Below are positions 1-8,686 of a DNA stretch of 64,000 nucleotides, one piece after another. The DNA lies in assembly GCA_014302835.1 (NCBI GenBank), contig CP060294.1, positions 1,116,001 to 1,180,000 on the forward strand, read 5' to 3'. Position numbers and translations under genes: made by a program. Below the pieces are notes generated by a model. That model made no database searches. It was not told where the DNA came from and was given only the letters and a program-made list of their open reading frames with translations. The DNA comes from Pedobacter sp. PAMC26386. GTDB lineage: Bacteria; Bacteroidota; Bacteroidia; Sphingobacteriales; Sphingobacteriaceae. Each line of letters opens with the position of its first letter. The stretch's first letter is position 1.

Positions 1-822
1 TTTTATATTCATAAAGCGGATACTTTCCGCAAGTTATGGCCGCTGATGCTCAGTGTAGCTATTTTTTCTGGTTTGATTGCTTATGGAGAACTTCATTTTC
101 TGAAGTTATCCCAGACTACAACAGTCAAGAATATCGGGATGATGCACAGTTTGCTAGGCTTCGTGATTTCCATGTTGCTGGTTTTCCGGACAAATACTTC
201 TTATGACCGCTGGTGGGAAGGGAGACGATTGCTTGGTGAATTGACTAATGTCAGTCGTAATCTGGCCATTAAGCTCAAATCACTTAAACTGAGTGAACAA
301 GAGTATGAGTATTTCAGTTATGCAATTCCCAAATATGCTTTTGCATTGAAAGAACATTTGAGAGAGAAACAGTATTTTGGTAAAAACAGCTTTTTAGTTG
401 AGGTAGATGGCGGAAAACATATTCCTAACCAGGTAGCCGCAAGTCTTTCTGCCAGAGTTTTCGATTTGGAGGCTGCGGGTTCGATTTCGGGTGAACAACT
501 TATTATATTGAGTGGAGACGTGAACCGTTTTACAGATATCTGCGGTGGATGTGAAAGAATAAAAAAAACACCAATTCCGTTTTCCTACAGTGCTTTTATC
601 AAGAAATTCTTGTTTATCTATGTGATCACGCTGCCCTTTGGCTGGGTGTTTAGCCTGGGTTATTTCGTGGTGCCAATTGTACCTTTTATTTTATATGTAT
701 TAGCCAGTTTGGAGCTGATTGCAGAGGAAATAGAAAATCCCTTTGGGCAGGATGCAAATGACCTGCCTGTAGATGAGATCTGTAATAATATTGAAAAACA
801 CGTCGGAGAGATTTTGAATTAA
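1..822 (+). CDS. Bestrophin-like anion channel protein, 5' end outside window
   Basis: The reading frame is open to base 1, so the real start lies upstream; the ATG at 46 is internal. The visible 273 residues match the bestrophin-like (RFP-TM/UPF0187) family: hydrophobic segments near the start, the conserved stretch FRTNTSYDRWWEGR, and two further hydrophobic helices before the tail ENPFGQDANDLPVD, which is typical of the family. Known members are pentameric inner-membrane anion channels. The stop TAA directly abuts the ATG of the next gene, so the two are probably co-transcribed. The physiological ion and role cannot be read from the sequence. Confidence 0.85.
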   Translation, partial: FYIHKADTFRKLWPLMLSVAIFSGLIAYGELHFLKLSQTTTVKNIGMMHSLLGFVISMLLVFRTNTSYDRWWEGRRLLGELTNVSRNLAIKLKSLKLSEQEYEYFSYAIPKYAFALKEHLREKQYFGKNSFLVEVDGGKHIPNQVAASLSARVFDLEAAGSISGEQLIILSGDVNRFTDICGGCERIKKTPIPFSYSAFIKKFLFIYVITLPFGWVFSLGYFVVPIVPFILYVLASLELIAEEIENPFGQDANDLPVDEICNNIEKHVGEILN

Positions 823-1731
823 ATGGTAAAAATAGCTTATCATTCTTTATATGCGCATCCTTTACCAGAGGGACATCGTTTCCCAATGTTAAAGTATGAA
901 TTAATCCCTGAACAATTATTACATGAGGGGGTAATCACAGCGCAAAATCTCTTTGAACCGGAACCTCTTGCGGAAGAAATTGTGTTGTTATCACATGATT
1001 TAGCCTATTGGACGCAATTAAGGGATTTTACTTTACCACCAAGAGAGCAGCGCCGGATTGGCTTTCCGCTTAATGCTGCTTTAGTAGAGCGGGAACTTAG
1101 AATTGCGCAAGGGACTATAGATGGTGCTTTGTTTGCTCAGGAGAATGGTATCGCTTTTAATGTGGCTGGTGGTACACATCATGCAGGTTCTAACTGGGGA
1201 GAGGGTTTTTGTTTGCTGAATGATCAGGCGATCGCTGCTAACTATCTTTTGAATAAAGGGTTATGCCATCGTATGCTGATTGTCGACTTAGATGTACATC
1301 AGGGAAACGGAACTGCGCAGATTTTGGAGAAAGAATCCAGAGTGTTTACTTTTTCTATGCATGGGGAGAAAAATTTTCCTTTCAGAAAAGAGGTTTCCGA
1401 TCTTGATATTGGGCTTGATGCTGGTGTTGGTGATGATGCTTATCTTTCTATATTAAAAGATAAATTGCCGGGATTATTTGAACGGCATCGTCCGGAGTTT
1501 GTGTTTTATTTAGCGGGGGTAGATGTTTTATCAACTGATAAATTAGGCCATCTGGCAATGAGTAAGGCCGGCTGTAAAGAGCGGGATACGCTGGTTTTTG
1601 AATTTTGCAAACAATATGGCTTACCTGTTCAGGTCAGTATGGGTGGGGGGTATTCTCCAGGAATTAAAGATATTGTCGATGCACATTGTAATACCTTCAA
1701 AGTTGGTATTGATTTATTAGCCCCACTATAA
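823..1731 (+). CDS. Histone-deacetylase-family (AcuC/class IV HDAC-like) hydrolase
   Basis: 302 residues, starting immediately after the preceding stop codon. The zinc-dependent deacetylase signature is complete: His pair in GGTHHAG (H119, H120), the metal ligands in VDLDVHQGNGT (D157, H159), a later AGVD aspartate and the GGGYSPG glycine-rich loop. In bacteria such enzymes remove acetyl groups from proteins such as acetyl-CoA synthetase (AcuC) or from small acetylated amines; which substrate applies here is not visible. Coupling to the bestrophin-like channel gene upstream is by position only. The protein has no signal peptide and should be cytoplasmic. Confidence 0.9.
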   Translation: MVKIAYHSLYAHPLPEGHRFPMLKYELIPEQLLHEGVITAQNLFEPEPLAEEIVLLSHDLAYWTQLRDFTLPPREQRRIGFPLNAALVERELRIAQGTIDGALFAQENGIAFNVAGGTHHAGSNWGEGFCLLNDQAIAANYLLNKGLCHRMLIVDLDVHQGNGTAQILEKESRVFTFSMHGEKNFPFRKEVSDLDIGLDAGVGDDAYLSILKDKLPGLFERHRPEFVFYLAGVDVLSTDKLGHLAMSKAGCKERDTLVFEFCKQYGLPVQVSMGGGYSPGIKDIVDAHCNTFKVGIDLLAPL

Positions 1732-1787
1732 GCGCCTGTTTAAAATTGATCGGCTAAATTTAAACAGACGCTAAAACATTTTTTTTC
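1731..1787 (+). terminator. Stem-loop and T-tract after the HDAC-like gene
   Basis: Arms at 1731-1744 (AGCGCCTGTTTAAA) and 1759-1772 (TTTAAACAGACGCT) pair with a single mismatch, starting on the last base of the stop codon, and a run of eight T follows from 1780. This looks like an intrinsic terminator for the bestrophin-HDAC unit. Confidence 0.7.
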
Positions 1788-1852
1788 GAGAATTATGACA
1801 TAATCAGGAGTTTTTAAGATTCGTTTTTTTAAAGGAGATCTTGAAAATTCAA

Positions 1853-1860
1853 TAGCTTTG
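1853..1860 (+). promoter_or_regulatory. Candidate -7 element TAGCTTTG for the DHA2 exporter
   Basis: TAGCTTTG matches the Bacteroidota -7 consensus TAnnTTTG and ends 5 nt before the ATG at 1866. If it is used, the transcript would start almost at the start codon. A clear TTTG -33 box at the usual spacing was not seen, so this rests on one element. Confidence 0.4.
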
Positions 1861-1865
1861 GTTCA

Positions 1866-3245
1866 ATGGAACAATTGGTCATACAGCCCACCCCCCAAAA
1901 GATTCTTTCCTTTGGTTTTGTAGTAGGTACAACAAGTTTGGCCTTTGTTGTTTCACAGCTGGATGTATCTATTGTCAACATCGCACTGCCTCAGATTTCC
2001 AAGTCTTTTTCTGCTGATATTAGTGCACTTCAATGGATTGTTGATGCTTATACCATAGCTTTTGCAGTTTTGATGTTATCCGCTGGTTCAATGAGCGATC
2101 TGCTTGGATCTAAACGAATCTTTCAAATCGGGTTATTGGTGTTTGGTATCGCATCTATAGGTTGCGGGCTGGCCTGGAATCCGATTAGTCTCATTGGTTT
2201 CAGAGTCTTGCAGGGGATGGGGGCAGCAACTATGATTCCCAGTTCGCTGTCAATTCTAAACCAGGAATTTTCTCATGATCAAAAGCTGCGTTCAAAGGCA
2301 GTTGCCTTATGGACTGCGGCAGGTGGTGTATCCATCGCTGCCGGTCCTATTTTAGGCGGACTTTTGATTCATCTGAGCAATTGGCGGATGATTTTTCTGG
2401 TGAATATTCCTTTATGTCTGATCGGAATATTTTTAAGCGTCAAACTCAGGGAAAGCGAAAAACATCCTGATAAGGGGTTTGATATTCCCGGACAATTGGT
2501 CTGGATGCTGGCATTAACGGCTTTAACAGGTTCAATTATTGAATGGCATAGCTTAGGTTTCACACACCCGCTGATTTTTGGTGGTTTGCTTTTTAGTGCC
2601 GCCATGCTGATCTGGTTTATCAGGATAGAACAAAAGGCTGCTTCGCCTATTTTGCCCTTAGATTTATTTAATTCTTCTTCTTTTAATGTATTGATTTTCC
2701 TGGGTATAACCTTCAATAGTGCTTATTATGGAACAGTCTTCGTTTTAAGCTTATATCTGCAGGATGTATTGCATTATGCTTCACTAAACGCAGGACTTGC
2801 ATTTTTACCGCTCACTGCTGGCTTTATTATTTCCAATTTGATTAGTGCCAGGCTCATGGCTAAATATGGAATCCGGATTCCAATTTTAGCGGGACTATTT
2901 ATCTCCATCATTGGTTTTGCGGGATTGATGATCGCCACTGCTAATACACCTTACTGGCAATTGTTTTTTCCTTTTATCACCATTCCGCTAGGCATGGGAC
3001 TTGCCGTTCCGGCGATGACAACCGGTATACTTGCTGGTGTAACCAAAACGCGTTCAGGTACTGCATCAGCGGTTCTGAATACAACCAGACAAGCTGCGGG
3101 GGCAATGGGCGTGGCTATATTTGGTGCAATGGCTAACGGGGGGACAACTGCCATAGTTTATGCGATTACGGCAAGCGCAATTATATCGGTGTGTATCCTA
3201 TTGTGCAGTGCATCGTTAATCTTCAAGTACTTGCGCGAGCGTTAG
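1866..3245 (+). CDS. DHA2-type MFS drug/proton antiporter (EmrB/QacA-like)
   Basis: 459 residues, nearly all hydrophobic helices, with about 14 predicted membrane spans typical of the DHA2 group. Family motifs visible include LDVSIVNIALPQI in the first helix, the motif-A-like loop SDLLGSKR and the motif-C-like GFRVLQGMGAATMIPSS. Related proteins export drugs, dyes or metabolites using the proton gradient, across the inner membrane. No membrane-fusion or outer-membrane partner sits next to it, so it may act alone. It stands alone between two terminators. The substrate cannot be predicted. Confidence 0.85.
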   Translation: MEQLVIQPTPQKILSFGFVVGTTSLAFVVSQLDVSIVNIALPQISKSFSADISALQWIVDAYTIAFAVLMLSAGSMSDLLGSKRIFQIGLLVFGIASIGCGLAWNPISLIGFRVLQGMGAATMIPSSLSILNQEFSHDQKLRSKAVALWTAAGGVSIAAGPILGGLLIHLSNWRMIFLVNIPLCLIGIFLSVKLRESEKHPDKGFDIPGQLVWMLALTALTGSIIEWHSLGFTHPLIFGGLLFSAAMLIWFIRIEQKAASPILPLDLFNSSSFNVLIFLGITFNSAYYGTVFVLSLYLQDVLHYASLNAGLAFLPLTAGFIISNLISARLMAKYGIRIPILAGLFISIIGFAGLMIATANTPYWQLFFPFITIPLGMGLAVPAMTTGILAGVTKTRSGTASAVLNTTRQAAGAMGVAIFGAMANGGTTAIVYAITASAIISVCILLCSASLIFKYLRER

Positions 3246-3320
3246 TGATTTTCCTCAATGTATTCAAAGACAGCGGTATAGCAATTCTATGACCCTTCAG
3301 GCAAAAAATTGAAGCTGGCA

Positions 3321-3339
3321 AACCGGTACCCGGTTTTTT
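3321..3339 (+). terminator. Intrinsic terminator downstream of the DHA2 exporter
   Basis: AACCGG (3321-3326) and CCGGTT (3330-3335) form a short GC-rich stem with a 3-nt loop, extended by one A-T pair, followed by a T run to 3339. Confidence 0.6.
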
Positions 3340-3388
3340 AATGTGAAGTATTTTGATGAAATTTAGGGTCTCTAAAAAAGGATAATAG

Positions 3389-5245
3389 ATGAAGATTGTA
3401 ATTGCAGAAAAACCTTCCGTTGCACGTGAATTGGCTAAAGTGTTTGGCGCGACGGGTAAGAAAAACGGATACATTGAGGGAAAAGGTTACTCTTTTACCT
3501 GGGCATTCGGACATCTGCTACAGTTAGCACCTCCACAGGAATATGGCTTTATTGGTTGGAGAAGACAGCATTTGCCGATGTTACCGGCTAAGTTTAAACT
3601 GGCTATCCGGAAGATTAAAACCAAAGATGGTCTGGTCGAAGATCCGGGGGTTAGAAAACAGCTTGATATTATCAAAAAGCTGTTTGACGAGGCTACAGAA
3701 ATTATCGTAGCGACGGATGCCGGGAGGGAAGGTGAACTCATTTTTCGTTATATCTATTATTTTCTGAAATGCAAAAAACCTTTTAAAAGGCTCTGGATCT
3801 CTTCACAGACTGACGAAGCCATTAAAGAGGGGTTCCGGAATCTTAAGCCGGGAACTGATTATGATACTTTATTTAATTCTGCGCATTGCAGGTCAGAATC
3901 TGACTGGCTGGTCGGTATGAATGCAACTCAGGCATTAAGTATTTCGGCTGGCGCAAGATCAGTACTTTCTCTGGGTAGGGTACAGACGCCTACCTTAGCA
4001 ATGATCTGTTCTAGATTTATTGAGACAAAGAATTTTGTACCGCAATTATATTATCAGCTGGGTATACAGCTGTATAAAGACGGGCAACTGTTTAAGGCTG
4101 TTTCTACAGTCAATTTCAATGTAAAAGAAGAAGCACAGTTATTATTTGATAAAATTGAAGATGTAGCTTCTGGATTTCCTGCTGGAGGAAAGATTCTTGA
4201 TGTCGAAGCTAAACCGCGCAAAGAACCACCTCCTTTATTACATGATCTGAGTAGTTTGCAACAGGAAGCAAATAAACGTAAGGGGTATACAGCCGATCAG
4301 ACGCTGAACTTGTTACAGAATTTATATGAGAGTAAACTGGTTTCTTACCCACGTACGGGTAGCAGGTACATTGGAGACGATGTTTTTGCTGGTGTTCCCC
4401 AGTTAATTACACAATTAACAACACATTCGGATTTTGGTAAACAGGCGGAATTTCTGATGACTGTACCTTTGAATAAAAGGAGTGTGAATGCGAAGAAAGT
4501 AACGGATCACCATGCTATTTTACCAACTGGTGAAGTACCTTATCATTTGAGTGCTGATAAACAGGCTGTTTACGATATGGTGGTGGGGCGTATGCTGGAA
4601 GCTTTTCATCAGGAATGTGTGAAGGAAGTTACTAAGATTACTATAGAGTCAGGTTCTCTGTTTATTGCTAACGGAACAGTTATCCGCTCTGCGGGCTGGC
4701 GGGCTGTCTTAAATGACAAAGAAGAAGACAAAAAAGACGAGGATAATCCGTCGCTGCCAAAGGTTAAAAAAGGGGAGTTGCTACCTATCGTAGAAAAGGC
4801 ATTATTAGAAAAACAGACTAAGCCCAAACCTTTATATAATGAGGCTTCCTTATTAAAAGCTCTGGAAACTTCAGGTAAAGAGATTGAAGATGAAGAGCTT
4901 CGTTATGCGATGAAAGATAGTGGATTGGGAACCCCGGCTACAAGAGCTTCAATTATTGAAACACTGATTACCAGGGAATATATTATGCGGGAGAAACGAA
5001 ATCTTGTGCCAACTTTTAAAGGCCTTGCAGTTTATGATGTAGTCAAAGATCAAAAAATTGCGCAGGCAGAATTGACAGGATCCTGGGAAAAAAGACTGGA
5101 AGAGATCAGATCTGGTGCTTCAGTAGCAGATTTTAAAGCGGAAATTTTAGAGTATACAAGATCAATTACCAATGAATTACTTGCCGCAGGAGCAGGTCTT
5201 GCAGAGAAATTGGTGCCTAAGAAAGAAGATCCGGCAGTGGTGTAA
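3389..5245 (+). CDS. topB: DNA topoisomerase III (type IA)
   Basis: 618 residues. The N-terminus MKIVIAEKPSVARELAKVFG begins the Toprim domain, whose acidic motif VATDAGREGEL has D110. The catalytic tyrosine is Y320 in LVSYPRTGSRY. The C-terminal part carries the conserved LGTPATRA stretch of the active-site gate. Type IA enzymes cut one strand and decatenate replication or recombination intermediates. Length is close to the E. coli enzyme (653), with no long C-terminal zinc-ribbon tail. There are no conjugation genes nearby, so this looks like the chromosomal copy rather than a conjugative-transposon topoisomerase. The gene ends 12 bases before the convergent aminotransferase gene. Confidence 0.95.
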   Translation: MKIVIAEKPSVARELAKVFGATGKKNGYIEGKGYSFTWAFGHLLQLAPPQEYGFIGWRRQHLPMLPAKFKLAIRKIKTKDGLVEDPGVRKQLDIIKKLFDEATEIIVATDAGREGELIFRYIYYFLKCKKPFKRLWISSQTDEAIKEGFRNLKPGTDYDTLFNSAHCRSESDWLVGMNATQALSISAGARSVLSLGRVQTPTLAMICSRFIETKNFVPQLYYQLGIQLYKDGQLFKAVSTVNFNVKEEAQLLFDKIEDVASGFPAGGKILDVEAKPRKEPPPLLHDLSSLQQEANKRKGYTADQTLNLLQNLYESKLVSYPRTGSRYIGDDVFAGVPQLITQLTTHSDFGKQAEFLMTVPLNKRSVNAKKVTDHHAILPTGEVPYHLSADKQAVYDMVVGRMLEAFHQECVKEVTKITIESGSLFIANGTVIRSAGWRAVLNDKEEDKKDEDNPSLPKVKKGELLPIVEKALLEKQTKPKPLYNEASLLKALETSGKEIEDEELRYAMKDSGLGTPATRASIIETLITREYIMREKRNLVPTFKGLAVYDVVKDQKIAQAELTGSWEKRLEEIRSGASVADFKAEILEYTRSITNELLAAGAGLAEKLVPKKEDPAVV

Positions 5246-5257
5246 CCCGCGCTACAA

Positions 5258-6082
5258 TTACTTAATCTTCTCTAACAGGAGATTGAAGATTTGCCGGGTA
5301 ATTTCTCCTGCTTGTCCATCACCAATTTCTTTTCCATCTACTTTTAAGACTGGAAGAATGTTCTTGGTGGTGCTGGTTATGAAAGCCTCACTTGCATTGT
5401 AAAGTTCTTCCAGGCTGAAATCGCGTTCAATAAGCCGAAAGCCGGAATTTTTGAGGTTCAGTATGTTTTTACGAATTACTCCGCTCAGGATATTGTTTTT
5501 AGGTGTTATCACTTCTCCTTTAGCGGTTACCATGAAAAGATTAGCCCGGGGAGTTTCTTTAATTAAACCATCATATTGATACAATACGTCATCTGCATTG
5601 TTCTCTTTGATAAAAGGTTGCAGCCAGATCGCCATAGAATAATCCAGCGTTTTCATTTCTGATAGTTGTCTTTGGTAAGGATAAGTAACTAAACTAGTAC
5701 CACCAGTCTGAAACCCCTGCGGAACAGTTAATGGGAGTTGGGTGATGATCAGATTTGGTGTAGCCGGCAGGGTATAAGCATCAGTAGAATAGCCGCCGGT
5801 TAAAGTCATCTTAATTCCGGAATCCGGCAAATTATTTCTTCGCATCAATTCGGTGATGATATCTTTTAACTCTGCAGGGGTTTGATTAACATGCAGGTGC
5901 ATTTTCTTTGCAGAGTTATAAAAACGTTCCAAATGATCGTCCAAAAAAACTGGTTTACCATTTACAGTCTTAAAAAAATCAAATATTCCGTATCCTCTTT
6001 GAATGGAAAGATCTGTAATTAATACTGAGGCTTGAGCGGCATCTATAAAAGTATGGTTTAAAAAAGCAGTATTAGGACTCAT
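5258..6082 (-). CDS. Class IV PLP-dependent aminotransferase
   Basis: 274 residues with the class IV fold (branched-chain or D-amino-acid aminotransferase, aminodeoxychorismate lyase). Visible family marks: the RGYGIFDFFKT N-terminal motif, LERF after the first strand, the probable PLP lysine in MKTLDYS, the ETPRANLF motif (glutamate that contacts PLP) and LSGVIRKNIL. Members differ in substrate in ways that motifs alone do not settle, so ilvE, dat and pabC are all possible. The gene points toward topB and is divergent from the metallo-beta-lactamase-fold gene. Start is ATG at 6082. Confidence 0.85.
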   Translation of the reverse strand: MSPNTAFLNHTFIDAAQASVLITDLSIQRGYGIFDFFKTVNGKPVFLDDHLERFYNSAKKMHLHVNQTPAELKDIITELMRRNNLPDSGIKMTLTGGYSTDAYTLPATPNLIITQLPLTVPQGFQTGGTSLVTYPYQRQLSEMKTLDYSMAIWLQPFIKENNADDVLYQYDGLIKETPRANLFMVTAKGEVITPKNNILSGVIRKNILNLKNSGFRLIERDFSLEELYNASEAFITSTTKNILPVLKVDGKEIGDGQAGEITRQIFNLLLEKIK

Positions 6083-6224
6083 TGTTTACGTTATTTGAGA
6101 TCTGGAGATCATTTAAAATTTTAAAAAAAAACTGTCATTTAACAGGCTCTTGCAATATTAATAAAATTCCTGGGCTTGATCCTTCATCCAATTGTTATAT
6201 TCGTCAGGGAATTTTCTGTTTTAT

Positions 6225-6232
6225 TATTTTTG
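6225..6232 (+). promoter_or_regulatory. Candidate -7 element TATTTTTG for the MBL-fold gene
   Basis: TATTTTTG fits TAnnTTTG and lies about 53 nt before the ATG at 6286, in the divergent spacer with the aminotransferase gene. The surrounding sequence is very T-rich, so a chance match is quite possible. Confidence 0.3.
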
Positions 6233-6285
6233 TTTTTTTTACTGCTATGGTCAGCTACTAAAAACATTATTATCAGTTATTATAT

Positions 6286-7380
6286 ATGTATATCACACTG
6301 TTCATTATCTCTGCGTTAGCTTTATTGGTGTTTATTATTTTAACCTTACCAGTTTTTGGCCGTTTACCTGAAGGTGCAAGTTTAGAACGCATCAGGCAAT
6401 TGTCGAATGTCAAAGATGATGTCTTACAGAATCAGTCACTGACACCTATGGTGCCTGAAGAAGGTTATTGGCCTATCCTTAAGGCGATGTTGAAAGGTAA
6501 CCCCAATAGTGCACCTAAATCTGCTTTGCCACATGTTAAACCGGTACTGGATTCTGTTTCCGGAACAAAACTAACTTGGTTTGGGCATTCTTCTTACTTA
6601 TTACAAATAGATTCTTTAAAAATACTGGTAGACCCGGTTTTCAGCAGAACACCTTCTCCGTTTTCTTTTATAGGAAAAAAATACTATGCGGGTACGGATT
6701 TTATCACTGCTGAAGATTTTCCGGCGATTGATGTTTTGCTGATCACCCATGATCATTATGATCATATGGATTATCAAAGTATATTAAAATTGAAAGGAAG
6801 AGTGAAACATTTCTTAACCTCGGCAGGAGCTGGCTCACATTTAAAACGCTGGGGAATCCCGGCAGAAAAAATTACGGAGCTGGCATGGGAGGAACAGGCG
6901 GTTTTAAGCGGATTTACATTTACCGCTAAACCTGCAAGACATTTTACTGGCAGAATGTTTAAGCGTAACCGGACTTTATGGTCTTCTTTTATTCTGGAAA
7001 CTCCGAAACATAAATTGTTTTTAGGTGGTGACTCCGGTTATGATAGTCATTTTAAGGTGATCGGCGAAGAGCATGGCCCTTTTGATCTGGCTATTTTGGA
7101 ATGTGGACAATACAACGAGTTATGGCCATTTATCCATATGTTTCCGGAACAGACGGTAATGGCGGCAAAAGATTTAAAGGCAAAAGTGCTTTTACCTGTG
7201 CACTGGGCAAAGTTTACCTTAGCTTTGCATGACTGGAATGATCCGGTTTTGCGGGTGACAAAAAGTGCGGAAGAATCCGGGCAATTGATTACGACACCTT
7301 TGCTTGGTGAAACATTCCATATTGGGGGAAATTACCCGGATACAAAATGGTGGTTAAATGTGGAGAATGGGAAACAATAG
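6286..7380 (+). CDS. Metallo-beta-lactamase-fold hydrolase with N-terminal membrane anchor
   Basis: 364 residues. Residues 1-25 form a hydrophobic signal-anchor. The metal-binding motif HDHYDHMD (H155, H157, D159, H160) is intact, with a later GGDSGYDSHF aspartate and a final histidine in LLPVHWAKF. The arrangement is that of the UlaG/NAPE-PLD-like group of the superfamily, which includes phospholipase D-type and lactonase enzymes. The likely location is the inner membrane or its periplasmic face. The true substrate is unknown. A small unknown gene follows 43 bases downstream on the same strand. Confidence 0.85.
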   Translation: MYITLFIISALALLVFIILTLPVFGRLPEGASLERIRQLSNVKDDVLQNQSLTPMVPEEGYWPILKAMLKGNPNSAPKSALPHVKPVLDSVSGTKLTWFGHSSYLLQIDSLKILVDPVFSRTPSPFSFIGKKYYAGTDFITAEDFPAIDVLLITHDHYDHMDYQSILKLKGRVKHFLTSAGAGSHLKRWGIPAEKITELAWEEQAVLSGFTFTAKPARHFTGRMFKRNRTLWSSFILETPKHKLFLGGDSGYDSHFKVIGEEHGPFDLAILECGQYNELWPFIHMFPEQTVMAAKDLKAKVLLPVHWAKFTLALHDWNDPVLRVTKSAEESGQLITTPLLGETFHIGGNYPDTKWWLNVENGKQ

Positions 7381-7423
7381 GTTTTAATGCTTGTTATATC
7401 AATGAATTCAAAATACCAAAGAT

Positions 7424-7756
7424 ATGAAAACGGATCTTATAGAAATTTTTCAGACTATCAGGGCAACCTTACAGCCTTACACCACTTTAGGGTTTAACGA
7501 TGGGGTCAATAGTGATCAGAAATATGATCTCTGGGCTGTTCCTCCGGTAGAAACGGGTGAGGCAGAGAAACCAGAAGTGTTTTTTTTGAGTCTGGAAGTC
7601 AAAGCTGATCATATCGCATTTGATCTGCTTCCAGATTCTGTTCCTCAGCATGAACGAACGATGTACATTAAAGAACTGGATGATGTAACTTTGAATTTAA
7701 TAGAAGATAAAGTATCTGCCGGGTTTAAAATATTTAAAGAACACGGCTGGGTATAG
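7424..7756 (+). CDS. Hypothetical protein, 110 residues
   Basis: I do not recognise a family. It is a soluble, acidic protein without signal peptide or membrane segment, rich in alternating strand-like stretches (EVFFLSLEVKADHIAFDLLP) and ending in a short helix. It follows the MBL-fold gene by 43 bases in the same direction, so the two may share a transcript. A normal ATG start and codon use like its neighbours support that it is a real gene. Confidence 0.7.
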   Translation: MKTDLIEIFQTIRATLQPYTTLGFNDGVNSDQKYDLWAVPPVETGEAEKPEVFFLSLEVKADHIAFDLLPDSVPQHERTMYIKELDDVTLNLIEDKVSAGFKIFKEHGWV

Positions 7757-7831
7757 AAAGAACCGGATTGTTTTCGGGTAAATTGAGGTGGATATAAAAA
7801 GAGCATGGATTGCTATAAATAAAAAACAGGA

Positions 7832-8686
7832 GTGAGTATAAAAAAAATAGGCTGGGAAATAGAGCTTAAACAAGCTTTATTGGGCATTGGGATAGAGTCA
7901 GAACTGGTTGCTTCTGACTCTTTTCTTTTACTGAAATTTCAGGATAATGAACAATTATACCTGAATTTGCTGAGTATAACAGCTCATCCCGGTTCGGCAG
8001 AAACATTGCAATTACAAAAACAGTACAGTGCTTCTGGCAAGCAGTTAATTCAACTTTGGGAGGATATCTGGTCTGATAAGTCTGCACAGATCTTAAGCCG
8101 TATCAATGCACTGTTAGGAAAAAATAAAAGAATTCATGGCAGAAAAACGAGTGTGATCAGTATTACACAACCTGAAGCCGATGTTTTTTTTCAGAAGAAT
8201 CACCTTCAGGGATCAGCGAAGGCAAGACATAGGTATGCTTTAATTTTAGCAGGTCAGTTTGTAGCTGTAGCTACCTTCAGCGCGAGGCGGAAAATGACGA
8301 GAATACATGCAGATTATACTTCCGTTGAATTAATCAGATTTGCGACTGCGGATGGCTTCACTGTCCAGGGAGGATTAAGTAAATTGATAAAACATTTAAT
8401 CAAAACTATCCTTCCTGATGATGTCATGACCTATGCAGATCTGGACTGGTCTTATGGGAAAGGGTACACGAAATTGGGTTTTGAAATGGTTGCACAAATG
8501 CCACCTGCAGAGATCTGGCTGGATCTGGCTGACCATACAAGATATTTTCCTCACCGTTTACCAGAAGAAATCAGGAAAACGATTACACTTTTATCTATAC
8601 CTGAGCAAACCGCTTATTTAAACTCTTTACGTTATGTTGGCGTTTTTAATACGGGAAACCTGAAATACATCCTACCATGCAAATAG
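7832..8686 (+). CDS. GNAT/Mom-like protein related to phage endonuclease C-terminal domains
   Basis: 284 residues, GTG start (7832) preceded by AACAGGA. Residues about 60-110 (GKQLIQLWEDIWSDKSAQI, then LLGKNKRIHGRKT) and 125-230 (FFQKNHLQGS, then VELIRFAT, VQGGLSKLIKHLI, MTYADLDWSYGKGY) look like the second half of phage Vsr/homing-endonuclease-type proteins, where the segment resembles a Mom/GNAT acyltransferase fold. The N-terminal region aligns only loosely with the nuclease part and lacks obvious catalytic acids, so it is probably not a nuclease. The 3' end overlaps miaA by 10 bases, suggesting coupled expression. Family placement is from memory of such motifs; function is unknown. Confidence 0.6.
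   Translation: MSIKKIGWEIELKQALLGIGIESELVASDSFLLLKFQDNEQLYLNLLSITAHPGSAETLQLQKQYSASGKQLIQLWEDIWSDKSAQILSRINALLGKNKRIHGRKTSVISITQPEADVFFQKNHLQGSAKARHRYALILAGQFVAVATFSARRKMTRIHADYTSVELIRFATADGFTVQGGLSKLIKHLIKTILPDDVMTYADLDWSYGKGYTKLGFEMVAQMPPAEIWLDLADHTRYFPHRLPEEIRKTITLLSIPEQTAYLNSLRYVGVFNTGNLKYILPCK

Noticed and set aside
2369..2716. Open frame opposite the DHA2 exporter
   Set aside because: Antisense shadow of a clear membrane-protein gene; no family pattern.
3389..5245. Topoisomerase as marker of a conjugative transposon
   Set aside because: No tra, mob or integrase genes nearby; it is a stand-alone chromosomal topB.
7832..8686. Active homing endonuclease
   Set aside because: No HNH, GIY-YIG, LAGLIDADG or PD-(D/E)xK active site is visible; only the C-terminal part resembles such proteins.
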